A stretch of DNA of 64,000 nt from Bradyrhizobium sp. CCGE-LA001 (GCF_000296215.2 NZ_CP013949.1:1605501-1669500); one strand, 5' to 3'. Shown: positions 1 to 8,402, counted from the stretch's first letter. Notes: generated by a model from the sequence alone, not told the origin. Translations and numbers: made by a program.

Positions 1-707
1 TGCTGATTGCTGCCCATGCGGGCCGCATCCGCGTCGGGCAGAACGGCCATACCGTGGATCTCGAGCCGGCGCAGATGGTGCTCGTCGACATGAGCATCAC
101 CGGCACCGTCGGCCACACCGACCAGAACCGCTTCACCAGCATTCGCATGCCGCGCCGCGCGCTGCTCGACATCAATCCGCGCGCCGAGGAGAAGCTGTCG
201 CAAGTGCTCTCCGACGGTGCGGTGGCGGAGACCATCTTCCGCTACCATGCGCTCGCCGCCAGTCAGGGGCCGCATCTCGATGCCGTCGGCCAGCGTCTGA
301 CCGCGCAGCACATGGTCGATCTCGTCGGCCTCCTGCTCGGCACCGACGCCGAGCATGCCAGCCTGGCGCGCGGACGCGGGCATGCGGCGGCGCGTCTCGA
401 TCTCATGCGCGCCGACGTGATGGCCGCACTCGGCCGCAACGATCTCTGCCTGTCCGAGATCGCGGCGCGTTCGGGCCTCAGCCCGCGGCAGGCGCAGCGC
501 CTGTTCGAGCAGGCCGGCACCACCTTCACCGAATTCGTGCTGGAGCAGCGCCTGCTCCAGGCGCGCAAGCTGCTGTCCGATCCCCGTGCCCGATCGCGCA
601 AGATCAGCGACATCGCGCATTCCTCGGGTTTCGCCGATCTGTCCTATTTCAACCGGGCCTTCCGCAAGCGCTTCGGTGCAACGCCCTCGGAGCTGCGCGG
701 GGCGTAA
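1..707 (+). CDS. AraC-family transcriptional regulator, 5' end cut by window
   Basis: The frame is open from base 3, so the gene begins before the window; the GTG at 54 is only an internal in-frame codon. The visible N-terminal part (HAGRIRVGQNG, then a stretch ending VLVDMS) resembles the edge of an AraC_binding_2 sensor domain. The last ~100 residues hold two helix-turn-helix motifs, the first around LSEIAARSGLSPRQAQRLFE and the second around KISDIAHSSGFADLSYFNRAF, followed by the family's FRKRFGATPSELR end. It is a DNA-binding regulator with an unknown small-molecule input. The oxidoreductase 117 bp downstream on the same strand is a possible target, but nothing in the sequence proves this. 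Confidence 0.9.
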   Translation, partial: LIAAHAGRIRVGQNGHTVDLEPAQMVLVDMSITGTVGHTDQNRFTSIRMPRRALLDINPRAEEKLSQVLSDGAVAETIFRYHALAASQGPHLDAVGQRLTAQHMVDLVGLLLGTDAEHASLARGRGHAAARLDLMRADVMAALGRNDLCLSEIAARSGLSPRQAQRLFEQAGTTFTEFVLEQRLLQARKLLSDPRARSRKISDIAHSSGFADLSYFNRAFRKRFGATPSELRGA

Positions 708-823
708 GTCGCGAACTTGTGCAGCGGCGCGGTATTGCGGCATTTGGTCGGTGCGGGTCGTTGAGCTATAGTCGCCCGCGCGGGCAGACCGCTGAATGGC
801 TTTGGAAAGTGTAGTAGGCGGAC

Positions 824-2050
824 ATGGCGCGTATCGTCGTGCTCGGCGCCGGGTTTGCAGGTCTGTGGGCGGCCATCGGCGCCGCGCGCAAGCGCGACGA
901 GATCGGCGCGAACGGCGACATCGAGATCCACCTCGTCGACCGCAATCCCTATCACAACATCCGCGTGCGCAACTACGAGGCCGATCTCGGCGAGGTCGCT
1001 TTGCCGCTGCCGCAGCTGCTCGACCCGATCGCTGTCAGCCATGGCATCGGCGAGGTCGAGGCCATCGATCCGGCACACCGCGAAATCTCGCTGGTCACGA
1101 GCCGCGGTGAGGAGACGCTGCACTATGATCGCCTCGTGCTAGCGCTCGGCAGCGAGGTGATGCGTCCCGACATTCCAGGCTTTGCCGAGCACGCCTTCGA
1201 CGTCGACACCTATGCCGCAGCGCTCCGCCTCGAGGATCATCTCGTTTCGCTCGGCCGCAGCGTGCCGGCGCCGGGTCGTTCGACGGTGGTGGTGGTCGGC
1301 GCGGGCTTCACCGGCATCGAGGTCGCAGCCGAGATGCCGGCGCGGCTCGCGCATGCGGGCATCAGCGGCAGCCGCCGCATCATCCTGGTCGATCCCAATC
1401 CTTCTGTCGGCGCGACCATCGGCGCGCAGGCGCGTCCCGTCATCGAGACGGCCCTGGCCTCGCTCGATGTCGAGATGCGGCTCGGCGTGCGCGTCGCCTC
1501 AATCGAGGCGGCCGGCGTGCATCTGAGCTCGGGCGAATTCATTCCGGCGCAGACGGTGATCTGGTGCGCAGGGATGCGCGCAAGCCCCTTGGCGGCAAGC
1601 TTTCCGGAGGCGCGCGATCGTCTCGGGCGTCTGCTCGTCGATCCTTTCTTGCGGGTTGCGGATGTGCCTGGCGTGTTCGCGGCCGGCGACGTGGCCTCGA
1701 GCGTGGTCGACGGGCTGCATCCGACCGTGATGTCCTGTCAGTTCGCACGTCCCATGGGCCGCTTCGCCGGCCACAACGTGGTCGCCGATCTCGCCGGCCT
1801 GCCGATGCTGCCGCTTCGGATCGACTGGTACGTCACGGTGCTCGATCTCGGCGGTTGGGGCGCGCTCTACACCGAAGGCTGGGACCGCGAGGTGCGCGCC
1901 ACCGGCGCTGCGGCGAAGGCGACCAAGGAAACCATTAACCGCAAGCGCATCTATCCGCCGCTGACGGGCAGCAAGGAAGAGCTGTTCGCGGCGGCCGCGC
2001 CGACCGTGCAGGCGCCACCGCCGACGTACGGGGTGCAGCCGCGGAATTGA
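824..2050 (+). CDS. NAD(P)/FAD-dependent oxidoreductase, type II NADH dehydrogenase-like
   Basis: A 408-residue flavoprotein of the pyridine nucleotide-disulphide reductase fold. GAGFAG at residues 8-13 is the FAD Rossmann motif, GAGFTG at about 159-164 is the NAD(P) motif, and VFAAGDVA near residue 287 is the second FAD contact. There is no redox CxxC, which points to an NDH-2/Ndh-like enzyme (NADH to quinone) rather than a disulphide reductase. The length is close to the ~400-430 residues typical of Ndh-like proteins. No transmembrane helix is obvious, so any membrane association would be peripheral. It is the only gene immediately after the AraC regulator. The electron acceptor is not readable from sequence. 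Confidence 0.85.
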   Translation: MARIVVLGAGFAGLWAAIGAARKRDEIGANGDIEIHLVDRNPYHNIRVRNYEADLGEVALPLPQLLDPIAVSHGIGEVEAIDPAHREISLVTSRGEETLHYDRLVLALGSEVMRPDIPGFAEHAFDVDTYAAALRLEDHLVSLGRSVPAPGRSTVVVVGAGFTGIEVAAEMPARLAHAGISGSRRIILVDPNPSVGATIGAQARPVIETALASLDVEMRLGVRVASIEAAGVHLSSGEFIPAQTVIWCAGMRASPLAASFPEARDRLGRLLVDPFLRVADVPGVFAAGDVASSVVDGLHPTVMSCQFARPMGRFAGHNVVADLAGLPMLPLRIDWYVTVLDLGGWGALYTEGWDREVRATGAAAKATKETINRKRIYPPLTGSKEELFAAAAPTVQAPPPTYGVQPRN

Positions 2051-2211
2051 GCTGGCGCGTGGGCCTAACAAGCGAAGCGACGAAACGAAGGCGACAGGTG
2101 GCGCGGCCGGCTGCGGCGGAGCGGCTGCCAGCCATTGTCCGCTCGCCGGTCTCTTAGCCGACTTCGCGGTTCGCTGCCGAGAGGTCGCCTTCTGACTCTT
2201 ACCAGCAGTCC

Positions 2212-2709
2212 CTAGTCGCGCACAAAAAGCCTCTGATTTGCTACATCGAGCGTCTTACCGACTAACGATGAGGGTGGGTCCGCGCTAAAGATAATTTCGA
2301 GGCCATCAACTTTGTCTATTACATCAGGCGGAACCTGATTTTTTGCATATGCTCCGAGAACCCAGCCAGCGCCTTCGCTCTTCCAATTCGTGTCGTTTGG
2401 CTTCTTAGATTGCCGCTCTTTTGCCCACCCAATCCATGCGATTTGGTGACCTTCGGGCATCGTTCGTCGCACCTGCCGCATAAACGTTTTCACCAACGCC
2501 AAAGCCGAATTACTGAGCCGTACCGATCCGAGGGGTGGGGCGCCATTTCGAAATGCTTCGTCACTCTCCTGAGTGCGATGCTGTTTTCGCAGATGCTGAG
2601 CCAAGTCAGATGCCGCGCGTCGATCAGACTGCGGAGTGGCGTGTAGGCCGCCAACCGGCAAGCAAGTCAGCGCAAGAACAAGAACTTTCGTACAGCGATA
2701 GGAGCGCAT
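2212..2709 (-). CDS. hypothetical exported protein
   Basis: A 165-residue product I do not recognise. It begins MRSYRCTKVLVLALTCLPVG, a plausible Sec signal peptide with cleavage near LHATPQ, so the mature protein is probably periplasmic. The mature part has no cysteines, no repeats and no motif I know. The ribosome site before the ATG at 2709 is weak. The DNA looks less GC-rich than the flanking NDH-like and flhA genes, suggesting accessory or transferred DNA. It could also be a remnant, although the frame is intact. Confidence 0.55.
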   Translation of the reverse strand: MRSYRCTKVLVLALTCLPVGGLHATPQSDRRAASDLAQHLRKQHRTQESDEAFRNGAPPLGSVRLSNSALALVKTFMRQVRRTMPEGHQIAWIGWAKERQSKKPNDTNWKSEGAGWVLGAYAKNQVPPDVIDKVDGLEIIFSADPPSSLVGKTLDVANQRLFVRD

Positions 2710-2946
2710 TACATGGCCCCAGATTTATGATGACGCGGCGGTTCCGGTGCACAACTTTAAAGCTATCTGCGGCCAACGCACTCGGTTTTGAATTGCCCGG
2801 TTAACGGAGCGTTGCAAGGTTGCTTACGCGCGTAGGACGACAAGCTGGTGGGCCATCAGTGGTGTATAGCGGACTAGGTTTGCTCAGGCTGAGCTCTTCG
2901 CATTTTGACCGTCAGCAGTCATCCCGTCGGGAGGGGGACCAATCTC

Positions 2947-3237
2947 TTACGTTGAGTTGGGGACGGCCCTTATTCGGTGCTCGCCGAGCGTTCCGGTTAC
3001 CTCCAACGGCTCAGCTGGCCCGGGCCGTCTTCTGACGAGCCGCACGGCGTCGATGTAGGGATTTGACGCGCGATGTCGCTCCAGATCCGAGCAAAGCGCA
3101 TCCACTGCCGCTCTATCAAAATTGACCTCGGGAGGGTCTAGCTGCAAGTCAGTCTGGACCACCAAAACCGTTTTCGTGCCATTCGCGTCAATGACGTATT
3201 CCACGTCAACGGAGAGCGCGTTTCGGTCGGTTATCAT
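2947..3237 (-). CDS. small hypothetical protein
   Basis: A 96-residue product with no recognised domain. The ATG at 3237 has a GAGG ribosome site five bases upstream, which supports a real gene. The protein starts MITDRNALSVDVEYVIDANG, is acidic in the middle and ends with an Arg-rich segment (RLVRRRPG). It has no signal peptide or membrane helix. Like its neighbour at 2212-2709 it is on the minus strand and of modest GC. The two could be one short transcript with a 237-base gap, but a shared function cannot be inferred. Confidence 0.5.
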   Translation of the reverse strand: MITDRNALSVDVEYVIDANGTKTVLVVQTDLQLDPPEVNFDRAAVDALCSDLERHRASNPYIDAVRLVRRRPGPAEPLEVTGTLGEHRIRAVPNST

Positions 3238-3554
3238 TTGAACCTCGTGACTAGGGCCGCTGGCGGCCTCCCCATATCAAACCAAGCCTGCGATGTCGCC
3301 TAGTGGCCCGAAGCGAATCTTCGCGGCGATGCGCCGTGGGCCGGTTTTGACTCTAATCGGACATCGGCTCTAGCCCGCGAACAACCCGTCATGCATTGAT
3401 GGGTGGCTAATGGCCACTTGGGGGCACCCTTGGCAGGTGACAGGCTGCCGCCTCCTCAAATTATTTTTTGTGCCGCGACCCCGGCGCCGGGTTTGCGCCC
3501 TCTTATCTGGGTGAATGCGCCATAGCGGTGCGTCACGAACCGGAGCACAGAACC
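3238..3554. other. intergenic region, no gene seen
   Basis: About 317 bases between a minus-strand hypothetical gene and the plus-strand sigma-factor unit, so it should carry both promoters. It includes a short AT-rich run near 3460-3472 followed by a GC-rich stretch. I found no clear GGAAC/CGTT or other textbook promoter and no persuasive hairpin. Confidence 0.5.
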
Positions 3555-3761
3555 ATGTGGTATCGGAAGAACGTTGGCGGGTGGGAGCGCACGGCGAGGC
3601 TGATCGGCGGGGGCTTGATGGTCATCTGTGGCGTGGTTGCGCTGCACGCTTCGCCGCTCGGGCTACTGCTCAGTGGCGCGGGTGTCGTGACGCTGGCCAC
3701 CGGCGTGTTCGGCTATTGCCCTGCCTGCGCCATCGCCGGGCGCGAGCCACTGAAGGGGTGA
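3555..3761 (+). CDS. DUF2892-type small membrane protein with CPxC motif
   Basis: A 68-residue protein starting at the ATG at 3555 (MWYRKNVGGWERTARLIGGG). The N-terminal amphipathic NVGGWERTARLI segment and the two following hydrophobic segments match the DUF2892/YgaP-tail family of inner-membrane proteins. FGYCPACAIAG near residues 51-61 places a CPxC pair at the end of the second membrane segment, a possible metal or redox site. A longer frame opens at 3468, but the ATG at 3555 gives exactly the family length. It is the first gene of a same-strand unit with an ECF sigma factor five bases downstream. Confidence 0.75.
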   Translation: MWYRKNVGGWERTARLIGGGLMVICGVVALHASPLGLLLSGAGVVTLATGVFGYCPACAIAGREPLKG

Positions 3762-3766
3762 CTGCC

Positions 3767-4312
3767 ATGGGGCGCGTATCAAACGATCTCTTGCTCGCGG
3801 CGCAGTCGGGCGACCGGCACGCGCTCACACAGCTCCTGGTGGCGCTGCAGCCGGACATTCGACGCTACGCCCGACGCCTTTGTTACCGCGCCTCGGTCAT
3901 CGAAGATGTGGTGCAAGAAGCACTCATAGTCCTGTACCGGCGCGTGGGCACGATCCGCAGTCCGGCCGCACTCGTTGGCTGGCTGCTAACCGTCATCGCG
4001 CGCCTTTGCATGCTGCCGGCGCTGATGTTGATGCGCGGCGTCGAGGAGCTCTCCAGCCTGGAAGAGTCTCGTGAACTCGCAAAGGTCCCGCCGGACGAGT
4101 TACGCATAGACCTGGTCAATGCGATCGAGTCGCTTTCGCCGTCGCATCGCGAAGTGCTGCTGCTGCGAGATCTCGAAGATCTGACGATCGGGGAAATCGC
4201 CCGGCGGCTTGGCGTGTCGCGCGAAGCGGCCAAAAGCCGCCTGCGCCGCGCCCGTGCGTTGGTGCGCGAATACTTGCTCAACACAAAGGACAGCGGACGA
4301 GAGAGCACATGA
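3767..4312 (+). CDS. ECF-type RNA polymerase sigma factor
   Basis: A 181-residue sigma-70 family protein with only regions 2 and 4. Region 2 is at about residues 10-80 (DVVQEALIVLYRRV, then a WLLTVIARL stretch). Region 4 is near 120-170, with LSPSHREVLLLRDLEDLTI and the recognition helix SREAAKSRLRRARALVREYL. The ATG at 3767 is chosen because the upstream part of the frame overlaps the DUF2892 gene. It lies five bases after that gene, and its stop overlaps the ATG of the next gene (ATGA), so co-translation is likely. No soluble zinc-type anti-sigma gene is adjacent; the small membrane proteins on either side are the only candidates for a partner. Confidence 0.88.
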   Translation: MGRVSNDLLLAAQSGDRHALTQLLVALQPDIRRYARRLCYRASVIEDVVQEALIVLYRRVGTIRSPAALVGWLLTVIARLCMLPALMLMRGVEELSSLEESRELAKVPPDELRIDLVNAIESLSPSHREVLLLRDLEDLTIGEIARRLGVSREAAKSRLRRARALVREYLLNTKDSGREST

Positions 4313-4563
4313 ACTACTTTCGTGGGATAGGCATGTTCGGGAGCGCTTTCCTGGCCGCGCACCTGATGCGCGGCGCAGCTGCGGCGGCGCTGCTCGCTTG
4401 GGCCATCGTCCACCAGACCGCGCACCCTTGGCTATCCCTGGGCGGGGGCGTTGCCGCTCTGGTCGCGTTACGCGGATGCCCGATGTGCTGGACTGTGGGC
4501 TTGGTCGAGACACTTTCGCAAGGCGGCCGCGATTCGACCATCGAACGCGGTGACCGGACATAG
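4309..4563 (+). CDS. small membrane protein with CPxC motif, sigma-factor partner candidate
   Basis: An 84-residue hydrophobic protein whose ATG overlaps the stop of the ECF sigma gene. It has two predicted membrane segments, about residues 10-32 and 43-60. The second ends in LRGCPMCWTVG, a CPxC pair in the same position as in the DUF2892 protein at 3555-3761. Both share a Pro-x-Leu...Gly-Gly/Ser-Gly run before the cysteines, so the two may be diverged homologues. The overlap with the sigma gene suggests a regulatory role such as membrane sequestration or redox sensing. That is inference; it does not look like a classical anti-sigma factor. Confidence 0.65.
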   Translation: MNYFRGIGMFGSAFLAAHLMRGAAAAALLAWAIVHQTAHPWLSLGGGVAALVALRGCPMCWTVGLVETLSQGGRDSTIERGDRT

Positions 4564-4597
4564 CTGCACTAACATTGCAACAGGACGGGAGGGGCGC

Positions 4598-5116
4598 ATG
4601 TCGAAGATCACAGCAATCCTGGGTTCGGCCCTGTTTTTCCTCGTTGCACCGGCGATGTTGGCGGGCGTCATCCCATGGTCGGTCACGCATTGGGAGTTTC
4701 GACCACCCTTTTTAGCCCTCGAAGCGACACGTTTGGCTGGGCTCGCGCTCATTATTGCCGGCGTGCCTGGTTTGTTGGATTCGTTCGCGCGCTTTGCGCT
4801 GCAGGGTCTGGGCACGCCCGCGCCGATCGCGCCACCACGCAATCTCGTCGTGAGCGGATTGTATCGCTACGTGCGCAATCCGATCTATGTCGCAGTCGTC
4901 GCCGTCATTCTTGGTCAGGCGGTGTTATTCGCTGACTGGCATCTCCTCGGCTACGGCGCGTTGATCTGGCTCTTCTTTCAAGTTTTCGTCGTTGCCTATG
5001 AGGAGCCGATGCTTCGCCAAAACTTCGGAGCCGAGTATGAAAGCTATTGCGCTAATGTGCCGCGCTGGCTTCCCCGACTCACTCGCGCGCCGTCTGACCG
5101 ATTTGATGCTGGGTGA
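4598..5116 (+). CDS. isoprenylcysteine carboxyl methyltransferase (ICMT)-family membrane methyltransferase
   Basis: A 172-residue integral membrane protein with four or five hydrophobic segments and the family's C-terminal signature. That signature has GLYRYVRNPIYVAVVAVILG near residues 86-105, then EEPMLRQNFGAEYESYCANV and VPRWLPR. In this PEMT/ICMT superfamily the RNPIY and EE...Y..Y residues bind S-adenosylmethionine and act at the membrane interface. Bacterial members methylate phospholipids, isoprenoids or unknown small thiols, so the substrate is open. The start ATG at 4598 follows GGGAGGGGC. It is the last gene of the sigma-factor unit, 34 bases after the small membrane protein, and is a plausible target or effector of that system. 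Confidence 0.75.
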   Translation: MSKITAILGSALFFLVAPAMLAGVIPWSVTHWEFRPPFLALEATRLAGLALIIAGVPGLLDSFARFALQGLGTPAPIAPPRNLVVSGLYRYVRNPIYVAVVAVILGQAVLFADWHLLGYGALIWLFFQVFVVAYEEPMLRQNFGAEYESYCANVPRWLPRLTRAPSDRFDAG

Positions 5117-5361
5117 AGTCGAAACTTCTGTATCTGGCCCTTTGTTGACGTTGTTTCGCGGGCCCGCAATGTCGGCTCTCGGTTCGACTCAACGGCCGCT
5201 GTGCAAACTTCTCACTGCAACTCCGCACAGTGGACCTCAGGTGCCGGCGGGCGCCCGGTCTTCCCTGCCCTTTTAGGTGACGAAGCAAAGCTCGGGCGAA
5301 ATGCGCCGCGAGACTGCGAAAGTGTGTCTGCGTTATGATGAGGCGCCCGTACCCCAAGCAC
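5117..5361. other. intergenic region with repeat-like debris
   Basis: No credible gene. Short frames here on both strands have no ribosome sites and read like the spurious proteins often predicted from dispersed intergenic repeats in Bradyrhizobium. A short inverted pair CACTG/CAGTG lies near 5213-5232. The segment from about 5225 runs into the palindrome at 5362-5449 and may be part of the same mosaic repeat. Confidence 0.4.
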
Positions 5362-5449
5362 CGTCATTGCGAGCGTAGCGCAGCAATCCAGGCTGCTTCC
5401 ACGGAGGCAGCCTGGATTGTCTTCGTCGCGAGAGCTCCTCGCAATGACG
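5362..5449. repeat. dispersed palindromic repeat, family A copy 1
   Basis: The ends are CGTCATTGCGAG and CTCGCAATGACG in inverted orientation, with an inner pair GCAATCCAGGCTGC / GCAGCCTGGATTG. The whole 88 bp can fold into one long hairpin. The same arms recur at 22576-22663 and 34841-34964. All three copies are intergenic, as expected for a REP/MITE-like element. Confidence 0.85.
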
Positions 5450-5494
5450 AGGGCGAGGTGCGAGTTCGCAATCACCCGACATACCCCAGACGTG

Positions 5495-5525
5495 AGAAAG
5501 CGCCCGTGGGGGGCGGGCGCTTTCT
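5495..5525. terminator. perfect 12-bp hairpin, probable bidirectional terminator
   Basis: Arms AGAAAGCGCCCG (5495-5506) and CGGGCGCTTTCT (5514-5525) pair perfectly around a seven-base G-rich loop. It lies between the plus-strand ICMT gene and the 3' end of the minus-strand gene at 5623. The arms bring an A-run and a T-run to the outer stem, as in bidirectional rho-independent terminators, but no long T tract follows on either side. Confidence 0.6.
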
Positions 5526-5622
5526 GTAGTCGACTTGGGGTTGGGGTCGTCTACATATCCACGTGGCGACTTTGGGGGGCTGGTAAAGAGCCGCGTGAAT
5601 TCAAAAAACTCGTCAGATCTCC

Positions 5623-5826
5623 TTAGCGAACGAGGGACGCGTTCGAGCTGGTGATAACGACCGGCTTGCCGGCCTTGATGACGCGGGCCGTCTCGGTCAG
5701 ACCTTCATCCGAACCCGTCGTACGTGCCGTGATGCCGAGGCCTGCCACCGCGATCCCTGCGACGAGGGCCACGACCACAATTTTCAGATGGGTCGAGCGA
5801 TCTGCGCTGTAGATCGAGTGGTTCAT
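5623..5826 (-). CDS. small membrane protein of unknown function, possible general stress protein
   Basis: A 67-residue protein (MNHSIYSADRSTHLKIVVVA...) with one hydrophobic segment at about residues 14-32 and a short polar C-terminal domain ending VVITSSNASLVR. It is probably a single-pass inner-membrane or anchored periplasmic protein. The start at 5826 has a GGAG-type ribosome site just upstream. A GGAAC-N17-GGTT promoter-like sequence about 75 bases upstream suggests control by the EcfG/PhyR general stress response. The function is unknown; I believe similar small proteins occur in other Bradyrhizobium genomes, but could not check. Confidence 0.7.
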   Translation of the reverse strand: MNHSIYSADRSTHLKIVVVALVAGIAVAGLGITARTTGSDEGLTETARVIKAGKPVVITSSNASLVR

Positions 5827-5900
5827 GGAAGGCTCCTGCCGCCATCTACCCGAAGTGGTCGCCCGCCGGTTCAGGCAGGTTCATGCTTCCGGTGCCCAAC

Positions 5901-5926
5901 AACCTAGTATTGGGCGGATTCGTTCC
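5901..5926 (-). promoter_or_regulatory. EcfG-like promoter (GGAAC-N17-GGTT)
   Basis: On the minus strand GGAAC (5926-5922) is followed after 17 bases by GGTT (5904-5901), one mismatch from the EcfG consensus GGAAC-N16/17-CGTT. It points at the 67-residue gene starting at 5826. The rest of 5827-6120 is AT-richer than average and holds no gene I can support. Confidence 0.4.
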
Positions 5927-6120
5927 CAAGGGGCGATCACAAGAGCGTGAAATGACGTGAAAGATCGCGATCAAAAGCGACCATTGATCGTTCGATTATA
6001 TAATTATTTCAAAGATGTAATGTGCTTTCGCGTCGTCTTTTCGCCGTTTGGTCGACAAGGCGCCAGGAACTCAAAAACCATTTGCCTGTGGCTGAAAAAC
6101 ACACGGCTTCTTAAGGCAAA

Positions 6121-8262
6121 TCAGATGCTTCCGACGGTTTTCAATCTCGCCCTGGGGTGGATTTCGGCCTGCGACAGCACCGTCGTCTGGGCGCGGAACC
6201 GCTCGACCAGGGAGCGGACGAAGGGACGAATTGCCGCAGAGGTGACCAGCACCGGGGCCTCGCCCTCGCGTGCGGCGCGCTCGAACGCCTCGCGCACGGC
6301 GGTCATGAACTCCGACAGTTTCGAGGGCTGCATCGCGAGGCTGCGCTCCTCGCCCTGGCCGATGATCGACTCGGCAAAGGCCTGCTCCCAGCGCGCCGAC
6401 AGCGCGATCAGCGGCAAATAGCCGTTGTAGGAGGTGTTTTGCGCGCAGATCTGGCGCGCGAGGCGGGCGCGGACGTGCTCGACCATGGTCGCGGGATTGC
6501 GCGAGAAGGCGAGCGAGTCGGCGATGCCCTCGAGGATGGTCGAGAGGTCGCGGATCGAGATGCGTTCGGCCAGCAGCAATTGTAGCACACGCTGGATGCC
6601 GGAGACGGTGACCTGGCCCGGCACGATGTCCTTGACCAGCTCGCTCTGCTCCTTTGGCAGCTCCTTGAGCAGCTTCTGCACCTCGCCATAGGAGAGCAGG
6701 TCCGACATGTTGGCCTTGAGCAGCTCGGTGAGGTGGGTCGAGAGCACGGTCGCGGCGTCGACGACGGTATAGCCCTTGAGCGAGGCCTCCTCCTTGAGGC
6801 TGGCATCGACCCAGGTCGCGGGCAGGCCGAAGGTCGGCTCGGTGGTGTGGATGCCGGGCACCTGCACCTGGCTTCCGCCGGGGTCCATGACCATGAACTG
6901 GTTCGGCCAGATCTTGCCGGTGCCGGCGTCGACCTCCTTGATCTTGATGATGTAGGTGTTGGCCTCGAGCTGGACATTGTCGAGGATGCGCACCGCCGGC
7001 ATCACGAAGCCCATCTCGATCGCGAGCGAACGGCGCAGCGCCTTGATCTGCTCGGTGAGGCGGTCGGTGCCGTCCGGGCCGTTGACCAGCGGCAGCAGCG
7101 CATAGCCGAGCTCGATCTTGAGATCGTCGATCTTGAGCGCAGCCGAGATCGGCTCCTCGGCGGCAGTGGCGCCCGGTGCACCCGGCATGCCCGGAGCAGG
7201 GGCGGCATTGGCGGCTTCCTCGGCCTTGACGGCGGTCTTCTTGTGGTTGCGGGCGTTCCAGGCCAGCGCGCCGGCGCCGGCGCCGAGTGCCAGGAAGGGG
7301 AGGGTCGGAATGCCCGGCAGCGCCGCCAGCACCAGCATCACCGCCGACGACATCGCGAGCGCCTGCGGATAGCCGGAGAACTGCTTCATCAGCGCCTTGT
7401 CGGCGGCGCCGGAGACGCCGGCCTTGGAGACGAGCAGGCCGGCCGCGGTCGAGACGATCAGGGCCGGCACCTGGGTGACGAGGCCGTCACCGACGGTCAG
7501 GAGCGTGTAGGTGCGGCCGGCGTCGGCAAAGGACATGCCCTGCTGCGCCACGCCGATGATCATGCCGCCGACGACGTTGATGAAGACGATGAGCAGGCCC
7601 GCGATGGCATCGCCGCGGACGAATTTGGAGGCACCGTCCATGGCGCCGAAGAAGCCGCTTTCGTCCTCCAGCTCCTTGCGCCGCTCCTTCGCGACCTTCT
7701 CGTCGATCAGTCCGGCGGACAGGTCGGCGTCGATCGCCATCTGCTTGCCGGGCATGGCGTCGAGGTGGAAGCGTGCGGCGACCTCGGCGATGCGGCCCGA
7801 ACCCTTGGTGATGACGATGAAGTTGACGATGATCAGGATGGCGAAGACGATGATGCCGATGACGAAATTGCCGCCCATCACGAAGTTGCCGAAGGCTTCG
7901 ATGACGTGGCCGGCGGCGGCCGTGCCCTCGTGCCCGTGCGACAGGATCAGGCGGGTCGAGGCCATGTTGAGCGACAGGCGCAGCATGGTCGAGATCAGCA
8001 GGACAGTCGGGAAGGCGGAGAATTCCAGCGGCGCCTGGATGAACAGCGAGGTCATCAGGATCAGGATCGAGAGCGTGATCGAGATCGCCAGGAACAGGTC
8101 CAGCACGATCGCGGGCAGGGGCAGGATCAGCACTACCAGGATGGTGAGGACGCCGAGCGCCAGCGCGATGTCGCCGCGCTTGAGGATGGTGACGATGTCG
8201 TTGAGGGAGGGGATCGAGGGTCGTGCTGCGCCTACGCCCTGTCCTGCGGTGACGTCGACCAT
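6121..8262 (-). CDS. flhA: flagellar biosynthesis protein FlhA
   Basis: A 713-residue FHIPEP-family inner-membrane component of the flagellar type III export apparatus. The N-terminal half (about 1-330) has hydrophobic segments from LALGVLTILVVLILPL onward and conserved stretches such as STMLRLSLNMASTRLIL and ASKFVRGDAIAGLLI. A linker leads to the cytoplasmic C-terminal domain (about 350-713), which docks chaperone-substrate complexes. The start is set at the ATG at 8262 (MVDVTAGQG), which has GGGGAGG upstream. A frame extending to 8412 would add 50 Arg/Pro-rich residues unlike the family. No other flagellar gene lies in the window. CtrA-like and palindromic sites upstream fit an early flagellar gene. 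Confidence 0.97.
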   Translation of the reverse strand: MVDVTAGQGVGAARPSIPSLNDIVTILKRGDIALALGVLTILVVLILPLPAIVLDLFLAISITLSILILMTSLFIQAPLEFSAFPTVLLISTMLRLSLNMASTRLILSHGHEGTAAAGHVIEAFGNFVMGGNFVIGIIVFAILIIVNFIVITKGSGRIAEVAARFHLDAMPGKQMAIDADLSAGLIDEKVAKERRKELEDESGFFGAMDGASKFVRGDAIAGLLIVFINVVGGMIIGVAQQGMSFADAGRTYTLLTVGDGLVTQVPALIVSTAAGLLVSKAGVSGAADKALMKQFSGYPQALAMSSAVMLVLAALPGIPTLPFLALGAGAGALAWNARNHKKTAVKAEEAANAAPAPGMPGAPGATAAEEPISAALKIDDLKIELGYALLPLVNGPDGTDRLTEQIKALRRSLAIEMGFVMPAVRILDNVQLEANTYIIKIKEVDAGTGKIWPNQFMVMDPGGSQVQVPGIHTTEPTFGLPATWVDASLKEEASLKGYTVVDAATVLSTHLTELLKANMSDLLSYGEVQKLLKELPKEQSELVKDIVPGQVTVSGIQRVLQLLLAERISIRDLSTILEGIADSLAFSRNPATMVEHVRARLARQICAQNTSYNGYLPLIALSARWEQAFAESIIGQGEERSLAMQPSKLSEFMTAVREAFERAAREGEAPVLVTSAAIRPFVRSLVERFRAQTTVLSQAEIHPRARLKTVGSI

Positions 8263-8402
8263 GCTAGCTGCCTCCCCGCGCGACTGCCGTCCACGCGCCC
8301 CAAACGTCTGCGCGGCGGCCGAGGGGCCGCCGTTCCTAAAGTGAGGCACCGCACTGGCGTCCACGGGAGCTCCCGTTCTACGCGGCCGACGACACTCGAC
8401 TT

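Noticed and set aside
2060..2850. Integron attC-like cores (CCTAAC near 2066, GTTAACG near 2802)
   Set aside because: No paired inverse core, no hairpin of attC form between genes and no integrase; chance seven-base matches.
5079..5529. Several 60-90 codon frames on both strands
   Set aside because: They read through the dispersed repeat and its flank, lack ribosome sites and would produce the typical false proteins predicted from such repeats.
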